Assembly (NCBI GenBank): GCA_015059495.1
Contig: SVAI01000001.1
Coordinates: forward strand, 1,218,207 to 1,256,952
DNA length: 38,746 nt
Direction of reading: 5' to 3'
Origin: Bacillota bacterium
Lineage (GTDB): Bacteria > Bacillota_I > Bacilli_A > RF39 > UBA660
In this document: positions 1 through 7,300 of the stretch, piece after piece
Layout: every line of letters starts with the position of its first letter
Position numbering within the stretch: position 1 is the first letter of the stretch
Notes under the pieces: model-generated
Databases searched by the model: none
The model's input: only the letters and a program-made list of their open reading frames with translations
Told to the model about the DNA's origin: nothing
Position numbers and translations under genes: made by a program

Positions 1-239
1 GATCCGTTAGTTATTTTACCTATAACTAATACTATAATTAATAAAATAATACCTATTAAATAATATAAACAACTATATTTAAGTATCTTATTTAATTTAA
101 TCTTACTTATTTTAAAACATAATAAAAAAGATATACCAACCCATAATAATTGTTTGTATTTTAAATTAGTAGGTAAGTATATAATACTAATTATAAATAA
201 TAATAAAATAGGTATTAATATTAAATATTTCTTTATCAT
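1..239 (-). CDS. FtsW/RodA/SpoVE family protein, N-terminal part (runs off left edge)
   Basis: An open frame on the minus strand starts with ATG at 239 and continues without a stop to base 1, giving the first 79 residues. It encodes a short lysine-containing N-terminus, a first membrane segment, a second short hydrophobic stretch containing KQLLWVGISF, a basic loop, and a third hydrophobic segment ending in GKITNGS. That layout, and the G-K-x-x-N-G-S ending just after a membrane helix, matches the start of SEDS glycosyltransferases (FtsW, RodA, SpoVE), which polymerise peptidoglycan in the membrane. The catalytic Asp and the rest of the protein lie outside the window, so the paralogue cannot be named. 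The ATG has no strong Shine-Dalgarno. The gene is divergent from the next one. Confidence 0.7.
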   Translation of the reverse strand, partial: MIKKYLILIPILLLFIISIIYLPTNLKYKQLLWVGISFLLCFKISKIKLNKILKYSCLYYLIGIILLIIVLVIGKITNG

Positions 240-300
240 ATTTTTAGTATGTGTAATTATACATAAACTATTATCATAATATATATAAAGGAGAATAATT

Positions 301-570
301 ATGTTTGATTTACCTAAAGTATACGTTAATAAAATAAATAATAATATTAATAATAATCAATTAGAATCTAAAGTAGAAGATAGACATATAAATATAGAAT
401 CAATATTATCTAATGATAAATATGTATTCAATCATAAATATATTATTACTTTAAAAGATAATGAAATAATAGATAGTATTATCTCTAAAAGTGATAATAA
501 AATACTAACTCTAGAAAATAAATGGATAGATATAAATGATATTATAAATATTAGTGAAATAAAAAAGTAG
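301..570 (+). CDS. small orphan protein, Asn-rich
   Basis: Predicted 89-residue soluble protein with a good ribosome site (AAGGAG, 8 bases before the ATG). The first 20 residues include an Asn-rich stretch (NNNINNNQ). The rest is polar and alternates hydrophobic and charged residues, as in a small beta-rich or alpha/beta domain (for example NHKYIITLKDNE). There is no signal peptide, membrane segment or Cys. I do not recognise a family. It is divergent from the FtsW-type gene, converges on the EIIB-like gene, and shares a hairpin terminator with it. Codon use resembles its neighbours. It is probably a real gene because of the ribosome site and the terminator placed directly at its stop. Confidence 0.6.
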   Translation: MFDLPKVYVNKINNNINNNQLESKVEDRHINIESILSNDKYVFNHKYIITLKDNEIIDSIISKSDNKILTLENKWIDINDIINISEIKK

Positions 571-584
571 AGTATTAACTCTAC
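567..584 (-). terminator. hairpin terminator between converging genes
   Basis: A perfect 7-bp stem (GTAGAGT/ACTCTAC) with a 4-base loop overlaps the stops of both converging genes. On the minus strand it is followed by six T (561-566), so it mainly ends the EIIB-like gene. Confidence 0.75.
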
Positions 585-916
585 ATCATATCATCAATAT
601 ATTTTTTTAATTGTTTGGCATCTTTACCAAATATTATTTTTAATTGATTATCTATTTCTACAATACCTTGAGCTCCTAAAGCAGTAATACCATCTTTATT
701 TACTTTAGTAATATCTTTTAAAATAACTTTAAATCTAGACATATTTACTTCAGCATTAATAATATTATCTTTACCACCTAAGTATTGTATTAATTTATTA
801 ACCTCACTTGAAAAATCCTTTTGTTTTAGTTTTAAAACAATTAATGAAATAATAATTAAAACAAAAATAATTATAGCATATTGCCAAAATTGCATTATCA
901 TATTTATCACCAACAT
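581..916 (-). CDS. membrane-anchored PTS EIIB-like domain lacking the catalytic Cys
   Basis: Predicted 111 residues. One N-terminal membrane helix (about residues 10-30) is followed by a domain that aligns with the glucose-family PTS EIIB fold: LIQYLGGKDNI, then RFKVILKD, then GALGAQGIVEI-like and IFGKDA segments in the expected order. In true EIIB domains the phosphorylated Cys sits in a D-A-C-x-T-R motif. Here the matching segment reads E-V-N-M-S-R, so the Cys is replaced by Asn and phosphotransfer is not expected. No EIIA, EIIC or HPr gene is nearby. It may be a regulatory or structural derivative rather than a sugar transporter part. An in-frame ATG 15 bases downstream of the first (MIMQFW) is an alternative start. 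The fold assignment is by motif comparison. Confidence 0.7.
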   Translation of the reverse strand: MLVINMIMQFWQYAIIIFVLIIISLIVLKLKQKDFSSEVNKLIQYLGGKDNIINAEVNMSRFKVILKDITKVNKDGITALGAQGIVEIDNQLKIIFGKDAKQLKKYIDDMM

Positions 917-952
917 AATTATACTATACTTTTTAATAAAATAAAAGTAGTT

Positions 953-980
953 ACAAATTAAGACAAATAATCATAAATTA
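953..980 (+). promoter_or_regulatory. sigma-K/sigma-E-like promoter of the coat gene
   Basis: The sequence AC (953-954), a 17-bp spacer and CATAAATTA (972-980) fits the Bacillus sigma-K pattern AC-N16/17-CATAnnnTA. It lies 30 bases upstream of the ATG of a spore coat gene, which is the expected target of a mother-cell sigma factor. Confidence 0.5.
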
Positions 981-1010
981 TAATAAAGAATATATGAAAG
1001 GGTGAATAAT

Positions 1011-1442
1011 ATGAATAACTGTATTGAAAATAACTCTATTTCTGGAATATTAAAGGTAATATTAACTCTACAACAAAATGCTTGCGGAAAAGATGGAACA
1101 ATAGATTCATGTGATAGACCAATGCTTGGTGGTGGACCAACATGCCTAGGATGCAATACTAGACCAGTAATGCTTTATACATGCTGTGCTAATGGACAAC
1201 CATGGGCAATGCCAACAACAAAGGACGATACTGATGCCTGTACAGCAGCATCAGCAACATGTTCAACAGTCTTTAGAGTAGAGAAGGTAGAAGGAAACAC
1301 AGCAACCTTTAGAGTACTAGCACCAAATCCAGATACTACAAGTTTATATCCATATGTATCTACAAACTCATTATTTACTATGGATTTATCATGCTGCTGT
1401 GTAATTAGATGTCTATCTGATACTTATATTGAATGCATGTAA
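1011..1442 (+). CDS. CotY/CotZ-like spore coat/exosporium protein
   Basis: Predicted 143 residues, very rich in cysteine, including the clusters TCLGC, TCC, SCCC and RCLSDTYIEC. Cysteine pairs spread along the chain, an early NNCIE-type start and a closing cysteine-rich beta region are typical of the CotY/CotZ family, which forms disulfide-linked sheets in the outer spore coat or exosporium. The chosen start is the ATG at 1011, preceded by GAAAGGGTG; a GTG at 1002 lies inside that ribosome site. A sigma-K-like promoter sits just upstream, consistent with late mother-cell expression. A strong terminator follows, and the gene is directly upstream of the spoIIG operon. The gene is unusually GC- and Cys-rich for this window. 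Confidence 0.82.
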   Translation: MNNCIENNSISGILKVILTLQQNACGKDGTIDSCDRPMLGGGPTCLGCNTRPVMLYTCCANGQPWAMPTTKDDTDACTAASATCSTVFRVEKVEGNTATFRVLAPNPDTTSLYPYVSTNSLFTMDLSCCCVIRCLSDTYIECM

Positions 1443-1467
1443 AACTTATGATTATTCATAAGTTTTT
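1443..1467 (+). terminator. terminator after coat gene
   Basis: An 8-bp stem (AACTTATG/CATAAGTT), a 6-base loop and a T run immediately follow the stop codon. Confidence 0.85.
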
Positions 1468-1470
1468 TAT

Positions 1471-1503
1471 TTGACAAATTATTTAATAACTATAATTTAT
1501 AAT
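1471..1503 (+). promoter_or_regulatory. spoIIG-type promoter with long spacer
   Basis: A consensus TTGACA (1471-1476) is separated by 21 bp from TATAAT (1498-1503). A second TATAAT at 1491-1496 leaves only 14 bp. The B. subtilis spoIIG promoter is known for a 22-bp spacer and dependence on Spo0A. Here the reverse strand across the -35 reads TTTGTCAAA, one base off the core 0A box TGTCGAA. With the downstream -10, transcription would begin at or next to the ATG at 1510. Confidence 0.5.
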
Positions 1504-1509
1504 AAGAAT

Positions 1510-2244
1510 ATGATTATATATATAGATTTATTATTAGTATTAAACTTCATATATGATTTACTAATACTTAATGTAGTATCAATAGTATTAAAAAGAAATA
1601 CCAATAATAAAAGATTAATACTATCATCAATAATTGGTGAACTATCAATTCTTTTAATTAAATGTAATTACATTATTTTATTAATATCTAAGGTATTACT
1701 AGCCATTGTTTTAAATATTATATCCTTTGATTATAAGAATATTAAATATACTCTAATTAATCTTAGTTATTTTTATATGATATCAATAATACTCGGAGGT
1801 TTTATATACTACTGTTACCTAAATAATATTAATTATCTAATCACTATGTTAATAATACCAATCTTATTAACAATATATATAATACAAAATAATCTTAAAT
1901 ATAATTATAGTAATTATTATAATACTGTAATAACTTTAAATAATAATCATATAATTAATGGAATAGGGTATATAGATACAGGTAATAACTTAATAGATCC
2001 TATAAATAATAATTTAATAATAGTATTAAATAAAGATATAATTAATCCTAAAAAATATTATTTAGTACCAATCCAAGTATTAAATGAAACTCTATTGCTT
2101 AAATGTATAAAGATAAAAAATATTAGAATTAATAATAAAGTTTTTAACAACATAACTCTAGCTATAAGTGATACTAATATAAATATAGATGGAGTAGACA
2201 TACTTTTAAATAATAATCTAAGAAAGGAACTAATAAATGAATAA
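1510..2244 (+). CDS. spoIIGA: SpoIIGA, sporulation sigma-E factor-processing peptidase
   Basis: Predicted 244 residues. Five hydrophobic segments fill roughly residues 1-130, beginning MIIYIDLLLVLNF, which matches the family start M-K-I-Y-L-D. A soluble domain follows, carrying the aspartic-protease signature YIDTGNNLIDP with the catalytic Asp at about residue 156. SpoIIGA sits in the septal membrane and cleaves the pro-sequence from pro-sigma-E after a forespore signal (SpoIIR). The ATG at 1510 is preferred over a TTG at 1471, because the TTG would add 13 residues and would lie in the promoter. The gene overlaps sigE by 8 bases, the conserved arrangement. The ribosome site is weak (AAGAAT). 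The protein is shorter than the roughly 309-residue B. subtilis form. Confidence 0.9.
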   Translation: MIIYIDLLLVLNFIYDLLILNVVSIVLKRNTNNKRLILSSIIGELSILLIKCNYIILLISKVLLAIVLNIISFDYKNIKYTLINLSYFYMISIILGGFIYYCYLNNINYLITMLIIPILLTIYIIQNNLKYNYSNYYNTVITLNNNHIINGIGYIDTGNNLIDPINNNLIIVLNKDIINPKKYYLVPIQVLNETLLLKCIKIKNIRINNKVFNNITLAISDTNINIDGVDILLNNNLRKELINE

Positions 2245-2923
2245 AATAATAATTAAAATACTTAAACTATTACATATTAATGAATGTTATTATGCATCCA
2301 ATCTAGAGAGCTTATTACCACCATTATCTAAAGAAGATGAACAAAAGTATATTATTAAGAATATGCAGGGTGATATTAAAGCAAGAAATATACTTATAGA
2401 ACATAATCTAAGATTAGTAGTATTCTTAGCAAAAAAGTTTGAAAATACTTCATTTGACTTAGAAGATTTAGTAAGTATTGGTACCATAGGGTTAATCAAA
2501 GGGGTTAAAACCTATAAACTAGATAAAAATATTAAATTAGCAACTTATGCATCACGTTGTATATCTAATGAAATATTAATGTTTTTAAGAAAAAATAAAA
2601 AAGTAACAAATGAAATATCTCTTGAAGATACAATTAACTATGATGCTGAAGGCAATGCCCTAAGTCTAGAGGATATACTAGGTACAGATATAGATATAGT
2701 AGATAAGAATTATCAAGATAAAAATAATAAAGAATTATTAGAACAAGAAATATCTAAATTACCTTCTAGAGATAAAGAAATAATGATAAAAAGATATGGT
2801 TTATATAATACTAAAGAATATACTCAAAAAGAGGTAGCAGACTTACTTAACATATCACAAAGTTATATATCTAGAATAGAAAAGAAAGTAATAAAAAGAA
2901 TTAAATATTTATTAAAAATATAA
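2237..2923 (+). CDS. sigE: RNA polymerase sporulation sigma-E factor (pro-form)
   Basis: Predicted 228 residues. The sequence follows B. subtilis SigE closely: NLRLVVFLAKKFENT and DLEDLVSIGTIGLIKGV (region 2), KLATYASRCISNEILMFLR (region 2.4), and a region 4 helix-turn-helix QKEVADLLNISQSYISRIEK. SigE directs mother-cell transcription early in sporulation. The N-terminus before CYYASNLESLLPPLS is a basic, amphipathic pro-sequence of only about 18 residues, against about 27-29 in B. subtilis, and should be removed by the SpoIIGA encoded just upstream. Translation is probably coupled through the 8-base overlap. A terminator directly follows the stop. Confidence 0.93.
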   Translation: MNKIIIKILKLLHINECYYASNLESLLPPLSKEDEQKYIIKNMQGDIKARNILIEHNLRLVVFLAKKFENTSFDLEDLVSIGTIGLIKGVKTYKLDKNIKLATYASRCISNEILMFLRKNKKVTNEISLEDTINYDAEGNALSLEDILGTDIDIVDKNYQDKNNKELLEQEISKLPSRDKEIMIKRYGLYNTKEYTQKEVADLLNISQSYISRIEKKVIKRIKYLLKI

Positions 2924-2949
2924 AAAACTAACTAGAAAGTTAGTTTTTT
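2923..2949. terminator. bidirectional terminator between sigE and the minus-strand orphan
   Basis: An AAAAACTAAC/GTTAGTTTTT stem with a short loop has an A run on the left and a T run on the right, so it can end both converging genes. It overlaps the stop region of the minus-strand gene. Confidence 0.85.
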
Positions 2950-3690
2950 TGCTTTAGTCATTGATCTTTTCTTATCTATACCAAATATAAATGTTCTACT
3001 ATTATCTAAATTTGTTCTATGATCACATATATTTATACTAGTACTAGTATCTACATCTTGAATATTTTCTAGTATGTAATTTGAGAAAACTATTCTTTCA
3101 AATTTAGTAGTTAAAGTATCATCTAGAACCTTACTAATAAATTCTTTATTAACTTTTATATCATATAATAATGTTAATGCTAATTGATCACTATAAGAAT
3201 CATAAGATAAAAAACTATTATATGTTTTTTCTCCCTCATTAAAGAATATATTTATTTCATTTAAAGTTGTATACATAACAGCTGGTCTAGCATCTAATGA
3301 TTTCATATTATCTCTTTTAATTAATTTAACAAAATCACTTCTATAAATATCAGCTACTGCATTAATAAATTCTTTATGTTTTTTAACACTCATAAAAGGA
3401 CAATTAGTATACACATGATTGTTAACAAAATCTATACCAATAGATGCATAACTATAACTAGTTTGATCCATTCTTAATAAACCACTTTTATCAGCAGCCA
3501 TAGTATATTTAAATAAAATAACAAAATCATTTTCAGTTGGACCACATGGATATAATACAAATCCACAATCTCCAACTTTTGGACTAATATTAACGTATTT
3601 TTTTAAATCATCAAGTTGTTGTCTACTTCCTTGGTATACGTTTCTTAAACCAAGTAGTATTTCTCTGGTGTCATATACTTCCTTAAACAT
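2932..3690 (-). CDS. unrecognised soluble protein
   Basis: Predicted 252 residues from the ATG at 3690, preceded by AAAGGGGTG; an in-frame GTG at 3699 overlaps that ribosome site. There is no signal peptide or membrane segment. The middle part has beta-rich stretches (GDCGFVLYP, DFVILFKYTMAAD, YASIGIDF), then helical segments around KHKEFINAVADIYRSDFVKLI. The C-terminus is strongly basic (KKRSMTKAKK). I do not recognise a family. A textbook sigma-A promoter lies directly upstream, so it is probably expressed in growing cells. It is a single-gene unit ending at the terminator shared with sigE. Confidence 0.65.
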   Translation of the reverse strand: MFKEVYDTREILLGLRNVYQGSRQQLDDLKKYVNISPKVGDCGFVLYPCGPTENDFVILFKYTMAADKSGLLRMDQTSYSYASIGIDFVNNHVYTNCPFMSVKKHKEFINAVADIYRSDFVKLIKRDNMKSLDARPAVMYTTLNEINIFFNEGEKTYNSFLSYDSYSDQLALTLLYDIKVNKEFISKVLDDTLTTKFERIVFSNYILENIQDVDTSTSINICDHRTNLDNSRTFIFGIDKKRSMTKAKKLTF

Positions 3691-3716
3691 AAGTAACACC
3701 CCTTTAAGTGAATAGT

Positions 3717-3745
3717 ATTATATAATAAATTATCTTAACTGTCAA
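3717..3745 (-). promoter_or_regulatory. consensus sigma-A promoter of the minus-strand orphan
   Basis: On the minus strand, TTGACA (3745-3740), a 17-bp spacer and TATAAT (3722-3717) match the housekeeping consensus exactly, 27 bases before the ATG at 3690. Confidence 0.85.
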
Positions 3746-3799
3746 ATAGCCTTATTACATAAAATAATTACTAAAACTATCGTATTTTTATGTATTATT

Positions 3800-3808
3800 T
3801 GATATAAT
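3800..3808 (+). promoter_or_regulatory. extended -10 promoter of the rlmN operon
   Basis: TGATATAAT is an extended -10 element (TGnTATAAT), 18 bases before the ATG of rlmN. The region at the -35 position (TCGTAT) is poor, as is usual for extended -10 promoters. Confidence 0.55.
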
Positions 3809-3825
3809 TAATAGTGGTGAAGCAT

Positions 3826-4845
3826 ATGCTAAATATTTATGGATTAACAAGAAAACAACTAGAAGATTATTTTGAATCTATTGGAGAAAAAAAGTTTAAA
3901 GCTCAACAAGTTTTTGAGTGGTTATATCAAAAGAAAGAATCTGATTTTGATAAATTTTCTAATATCAAAAAAGATGTTATTGAAAAACTAAAGAATGACT
4001 TTACCAATAATAAAATTAAAATAATCAGAAAACAATCTTCTACAGATACATATAAGTATTTATTTGAACTAGAAGATAAGAATTATATTGAAGCAGTAGT
4101 TATGGTACATAACTATGGTAATAGTATATGTGTATCTTCACAAGTTGGATGTAACATGGGATGTGCATTCTGCGAATCAGGAAGATTAAAAAAAGTAAGA
4201 AACTTAGAAACTTATGAAATAGTAGAACAAATACTACTAATCGAAGAGGATTTAAACATTAGATTATCTTCAGTAGTAGTCATGGGTATTGGTGAACCAT
4301 TTGATAATTATGATAACATTATTAATTTCTTATATATAATTAATGATGCTAAAGGATTAGCAATAGGTTCAAGACATATAACTGTATCAACTAGTGGATT
4401 AGTACCTAAAATATTAGAGTTTGCTAATATTCCACTACAAATAAATCTAGCTGTATCTCTTCATGCTCCATATGATGAGTTAAGAAGTAAACTAATGCCT
4501 GTTAACAAAGCGTATAATATTGACACTTTAATGAATGCAATTAAAGAATATTATAGTAAAACTAATAGACGAGTTACTATAGAATATGTTATGCTTAAAG
4601 GGGTTAATGATAGTGAAAGTGATGCAATTAAGTTAGCTAAATTACTTAAAGGTATGAATGTATATGTTAACTTAATTCCATATAATGAAACTAATCATAT
4701 AGAATTTAAAAAGTCTAATAAAGATAACATCTTAAAGTTTGGTAAAATCTTACAAGATAATAATATAACAGTAACCATAAGAAAAGAATATGGTGGCCAA
4801 ATAGATGCTGCTTGTGGACAATTAAGATCAAAGGAGGTAGAGTAA
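3826..4845 (+). CDS. rlmN: dual-specificity rRNA (A2503)/tRNA (A37) C2-methyltransferase RlmN
   Basis: Predicted 339 residues. This radical-SAM enzyme methylates C2 of A2503 in 23S rRNA, and A37 in some tRNAs. The 4Fe-4S motif CNMGCAFC places ligands at about Cys109, 113 and 116. SLHAPYDELRSKLMPVNKAY is a family signature. The C-terminal AACGQLR supplies the methyl-carrying Cys at about residue 330. The start chosen is the ATG at 3826, with GGTGA in front; two in-frame GTG codons at 3814 and 3817 form part of the ribosome site. The stop overlaps the next start by one base (TAATG), so prpC is translationally coupled. Motif variant: E follows the third Cys where many family members have A. Confidence 0.95.
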   Translation: MLNIYGLTRKQLEDYFESIGEKKFKAQQVFEWLYQKKESDFDKFSNIKKDVIEKLKNDFTNNKIKIIRKQSSTDTYKYLFELEDKNYIEAVVMVHNYGNSICVSSQVGCNMGCAFCESGRLKKVRNLETYEIVEQILLIEEDLNIRLSSVVVMGIGEPFDNYDNIINFLYIINDAKGLAIGSRHITVSTSGLVPKILEFANIPLQINLAVSLHAPYDELRSKLMPVNKAYNIDTLMNAIKEYYSKTNRRVTIEYVMLKGVNDSESDAIKLAKLLKGMNVYVNLIPYNETNHIEFKKSNKDNILKFGKILQDNNITVTIRKEYGGQIDAACGQLRSKEVE

Positions 4846-5591
4846 TGAAATCATTTTATTTAACTGATGCCGGTAAGGTAAGAAGTCACAATGAAGATTC
4901 TGTTACAATATTAAAAAATAGCAACAATGAGTACTTAATGATCGTTGCCGACGGTATGGGTGGACATAGAGCAGGTGAAGTTGCATCATCTATGGTTGTA
5001 ACTCACATGGGTAAACGTTTTAGTGAAATATCTTCTATTGGAAATAAAGTTGATGCTATAAATTGGTTAAACGATAATATTTCTGAAATTAATCAAAATA
5101 TATTTAATTATACAATTGATCATCCAGAAAGCGCTGGTATGGGTACAACAGTAGTTTTAGCACTACTAACAAAAGATTATTTAATCTTTGGTAATATTGG
5201 TGATTCATCTGGATTTGCTATAAAGAATAATAAATTACACAAAGTAACACATGATCATACTCTAGTAAATCTACTTGTTGAAGCAGGTGATTTAACTGAA
5301 GAAGAAGCTAAATACCATCCAAAGAAAAATGTTTTAATGAAAGCATTAGGTGGTAGTGAAAAAGTAGAACTAGATATCTTTGATGTAGATACATCTGCTG
5401 AAGGTATTCTACTATGCTCTGATGGTTTAACAAACATGTTAACAAATGAACAAATTGAAAAAGTACTAGAAGATCAAGAACTTGATATTGAAGAAAAAGT
5501 AATAAAGTTAATTAGAAAGTGTAACGCTAGAGGGGGAAACGATAACATTTCTATTGCATATTTAGTAAAAGAAAGTGGTGAACTAGCATGA
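4845..5591 (+). CDS. prpC: PP2C-family Ser/Thr phosphatase (PrpC/Stp)
   Basis: Predicted 248 residues, the usual length for bacterial PrpC. The PP2C motifs appear in order: KVRSHNEDS, VADGMGGHRAGE (metal-binding Asp), GMGTTVV, GNIGDSSG, THDHTLVN, LCSDGLTNML and GGNDNIS. It is a Mn/Mg-dependent cytosolic phosphatase that reverses phosphorylation by the PASTA kinase encoded next. The start is the ATG at 4845, directly after an AAGGAGGT ribosome site inside rlmN. The TGA stop is nested in the ATGA that begins prkC. This TGA also shows that TGA is a stop in this organism. Confidence 0.95.
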   Translation: MKSFYLTDAGKVRSHNEDSVTILKNSNNEYLMIVADGMGGHRAGEVASSMVVTHMGKRFSEISSIGNKVDAINWLNDNISEINQNIFNYTIDHPESAGMGTTVVLALLTKDYLIFGNIGDSSGFAIKNNKLHKVTHDHTLVNLLVEAGDLTEEEAKYHPKKNVLMKALGGSEKVELDIFDVDTSAEGILLCSDGLTNMLTNEQIEKVLEDQELDIEEKVIKLIRKCNARGGNDNISIAYLVKESGELA

Positions 5592-7297
5592 TAATGAGAG
5601 GTCAAAGAATTAACGACCGTTATCAAATTATAAAATCTATTGGTGAAGGTGGTATGGCTAATGTATATTTAGCATTAGATACAATCCTAGATAGAAATGT
5701 AGCAGTAAAAGTTTTAAGAGGAGATTTAGCTAACGATGATAAATTTGTTAGACGTTTTCAAAGAGAAGCTTTATCTGCATCATCTTTATCTCATCCAAAC
5801 ATTGTTGAAGTATATGATGTAGGTGAAGATAATGGTAACTATTATATAGTTATGGAATATATTGAAGGTAAGCAATTAAAAGAATTACTAAAGAAAAGAG
5901 ATAAACTAACTTTATCTGAAGTAATTGATATAATGCTTCAAATAACTGATGGTATGAGTGTTGCTCATGATGCCTACATAATCCATAGAGATATTAAACC
6001 ACAAAACATTATGATATTAGATAATGGTATGGTTAAAATAACTGACTTTGGTATTGCAATGGCAATGAACTCAACACAATTAACTCAAACTAATTCAGTT
6101 ATGGGTTCAGTTCATTACTTACCACCAGAACAAGCATCTGGTAAGAGTGCAACACTTCAAAGTGATATTTACTCAATGGGTATTTTAATGTATGAATTAT
6201 TAACAGGTAAATTACCATACAAAGGTGATAATGCTGTTGAAATAGCTCTTAAACATTTAAAAGAACCATTCCCAAGTGTAAGAAATGAAGTGCCTGATAT
6301 TCCTCAAGCAGTTGAAAATATTATCTTAAAAGCTACAGCTAAGAATCCTAAAAATAGATATGCTGATGCTAAAGAAATGTATAATGATTTAAAAACATGT
6401 CTTGATGAATCAAGAGAAAAAGAAGAAAAAATTAAATTTAAATATCCTGAAGGTGATAGTGAAGCAGCAGTTGTTAAAGACTTAAAGAAGAAAACTTCAC
6501 TAGATGACGAAGGAAATGTAATTGCCAAACAAGTAACAAATGATGATGTTAAAAAAGATAATAAAATAGTATTAATTTTAGCAACAATATTTGTAGGAAT
6601 TCTTGCTATTATAACAGCAATCATTGTATTATTACCACTAATGACTAATGCTAAAGAAGTTAAAGTTCCAGATGTGACTGGAATGAGTCAAAGCGAAGCA
6701 GTTAAAGAATTACAAGATGCAGGATTTAAAGTGGCAGATGATATGGAAGAAATAGCTTCTGATGATGTTGAAGAAGGTAAGATTGTTAAATCTAAACCAG
6801 TAGCAGGAACTAAGAAAACAAAAGGAACTGAAGTAACACTTTATGTTTCATCTGGTAATGCAACATATCAATTAGAAGATTATACTGGTAAGAATTATCT
6901 AACTGTACAAGGTACTTTAGAAGCTTATGGTATTTATGTATTAATTGAGAAAAAAGATGTTGATGAACCAGAAAAGTATGAAGGTAGTGAAGTAATCGGA
7001 CAAAGCGTTGCAGCTGGAGAAAGAGTTGCAGCTAAAGATACTGTTACATTATATATTCCAAATATAACAGTTAAATATCCAGACTTCTCAACTTATACTG
7101 TAGATCAAGTTAAAGAATTCTGTGAAAAGAATAATGTTAATTTAGTTATTAATCCTGAAGGAGCAACAAAAGGTGCCATCACTAAACAATCTAGACCAGC
7201 AGGTACAACTGTAGCAGCCGGAACAACTCTAACTATTACTGTTGATACTACACAAGAAGCTGAAGATGATTGTACTGGTGACTTCTGTGGAGAATAA
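5588..7297 (+). CDS. prkC: PASTA-domain Ser/Thr protein kinase (PrkC/StkP)
   Basis: Predicted 569 residues. The N-terminal kinase domain (about 10-275) has the glycine loop GEGGMANVY, Lys41 in VAVK, the catalytic loop HRDIKPQN (Asp135), the DFG Asp153 and the PPEQA motif. A Lys/Glu-rich linker, one membrane helix (about 326-351) and three extracellular PASTA repeats follow (about 357-421, 424-488, 490-557). The tail is acidic and contains two Cys. PASTA repeats bind muropeptides or lipid II, and the kinase adjusts wall synthesis and, in spore formers, germination. The gene overlaps prpC by 4 bases; ATG 5594 is an alternative start. The PASTA count matches B. subtilis PrkC. Confidence 0.95.
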   Translation: MIMRGQRINDRYQIIKSIGEGGMANVYLALDTILDRNVAVKVLRGDLANDDKFVRRFQREALSASSLSHPNIVEVYDVGEDNGNYYIVMEYIEGKQLKELLKKRDKLTLSEVIDIMLQITDGMSVAHDAYIIHRDIKPQNIMILDNGMVKITDFGIAMAMNSTQLTQTNSVMGSVHYLPPEQASGKSATLQSDIYSMGILMYELLTGKLPYKGDNAVEIALKHLKEPFPSVRNEVPDIPQAVENIILKATAKNPKNRYADAKEMYNDLKTCLDESREKEEKIKFKYPEGDSEAAVVKDLKKKTSLDDEGNVIAKQVTNDDVKKDNKIVLILATIFVGILAIITAIIVLLPLMTNAKEVKVPDVTGMSQSEAVKELQDAGFKVADDMEEIASDDVEEGKIVKSKPVAGTKKTKGTEVTLYVSSGNATYQLEDYTGKNYLTVQGTLEAYGIYVLIEKKDVDEPEKYEGSEVIGQSVAAGERVAAKDTVTLYIPNITVKYPDFSTYTVDQVKEFCEKNNVNLVINPEGATKGAITKQSRPAGTTVAAGTTLTITVDTTQEAEDDCTGDFCGE

Positions 7298-7300
7298 TAA

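Noticed and set aside
971..1156. Minus-strand frame opposite the coat gene
   Set aside because: No ribosome site or family match; it is a shadow of the Cys-rich coat gene on the other strand. The same holds for frames opposite prkC (6304-6624), rsgA/prkC (7105-7449), rpe (8343-8729) and the lipoprotein gene (38170-38565).
1471..1509. TTG start giving spoIIGA 13 extra residues
   Set aside because: This TTG is the -35 element of the promoter, and the family starts at M-x-I-Y-x-D, which matches ATG 1510.
4845..5591. Mycoplasma-type code (TGA as Trp)
   Set aside because: TGA ends prpC in the usual ATGA overlap with prkC, and Trp is encoded by TGG throughout.
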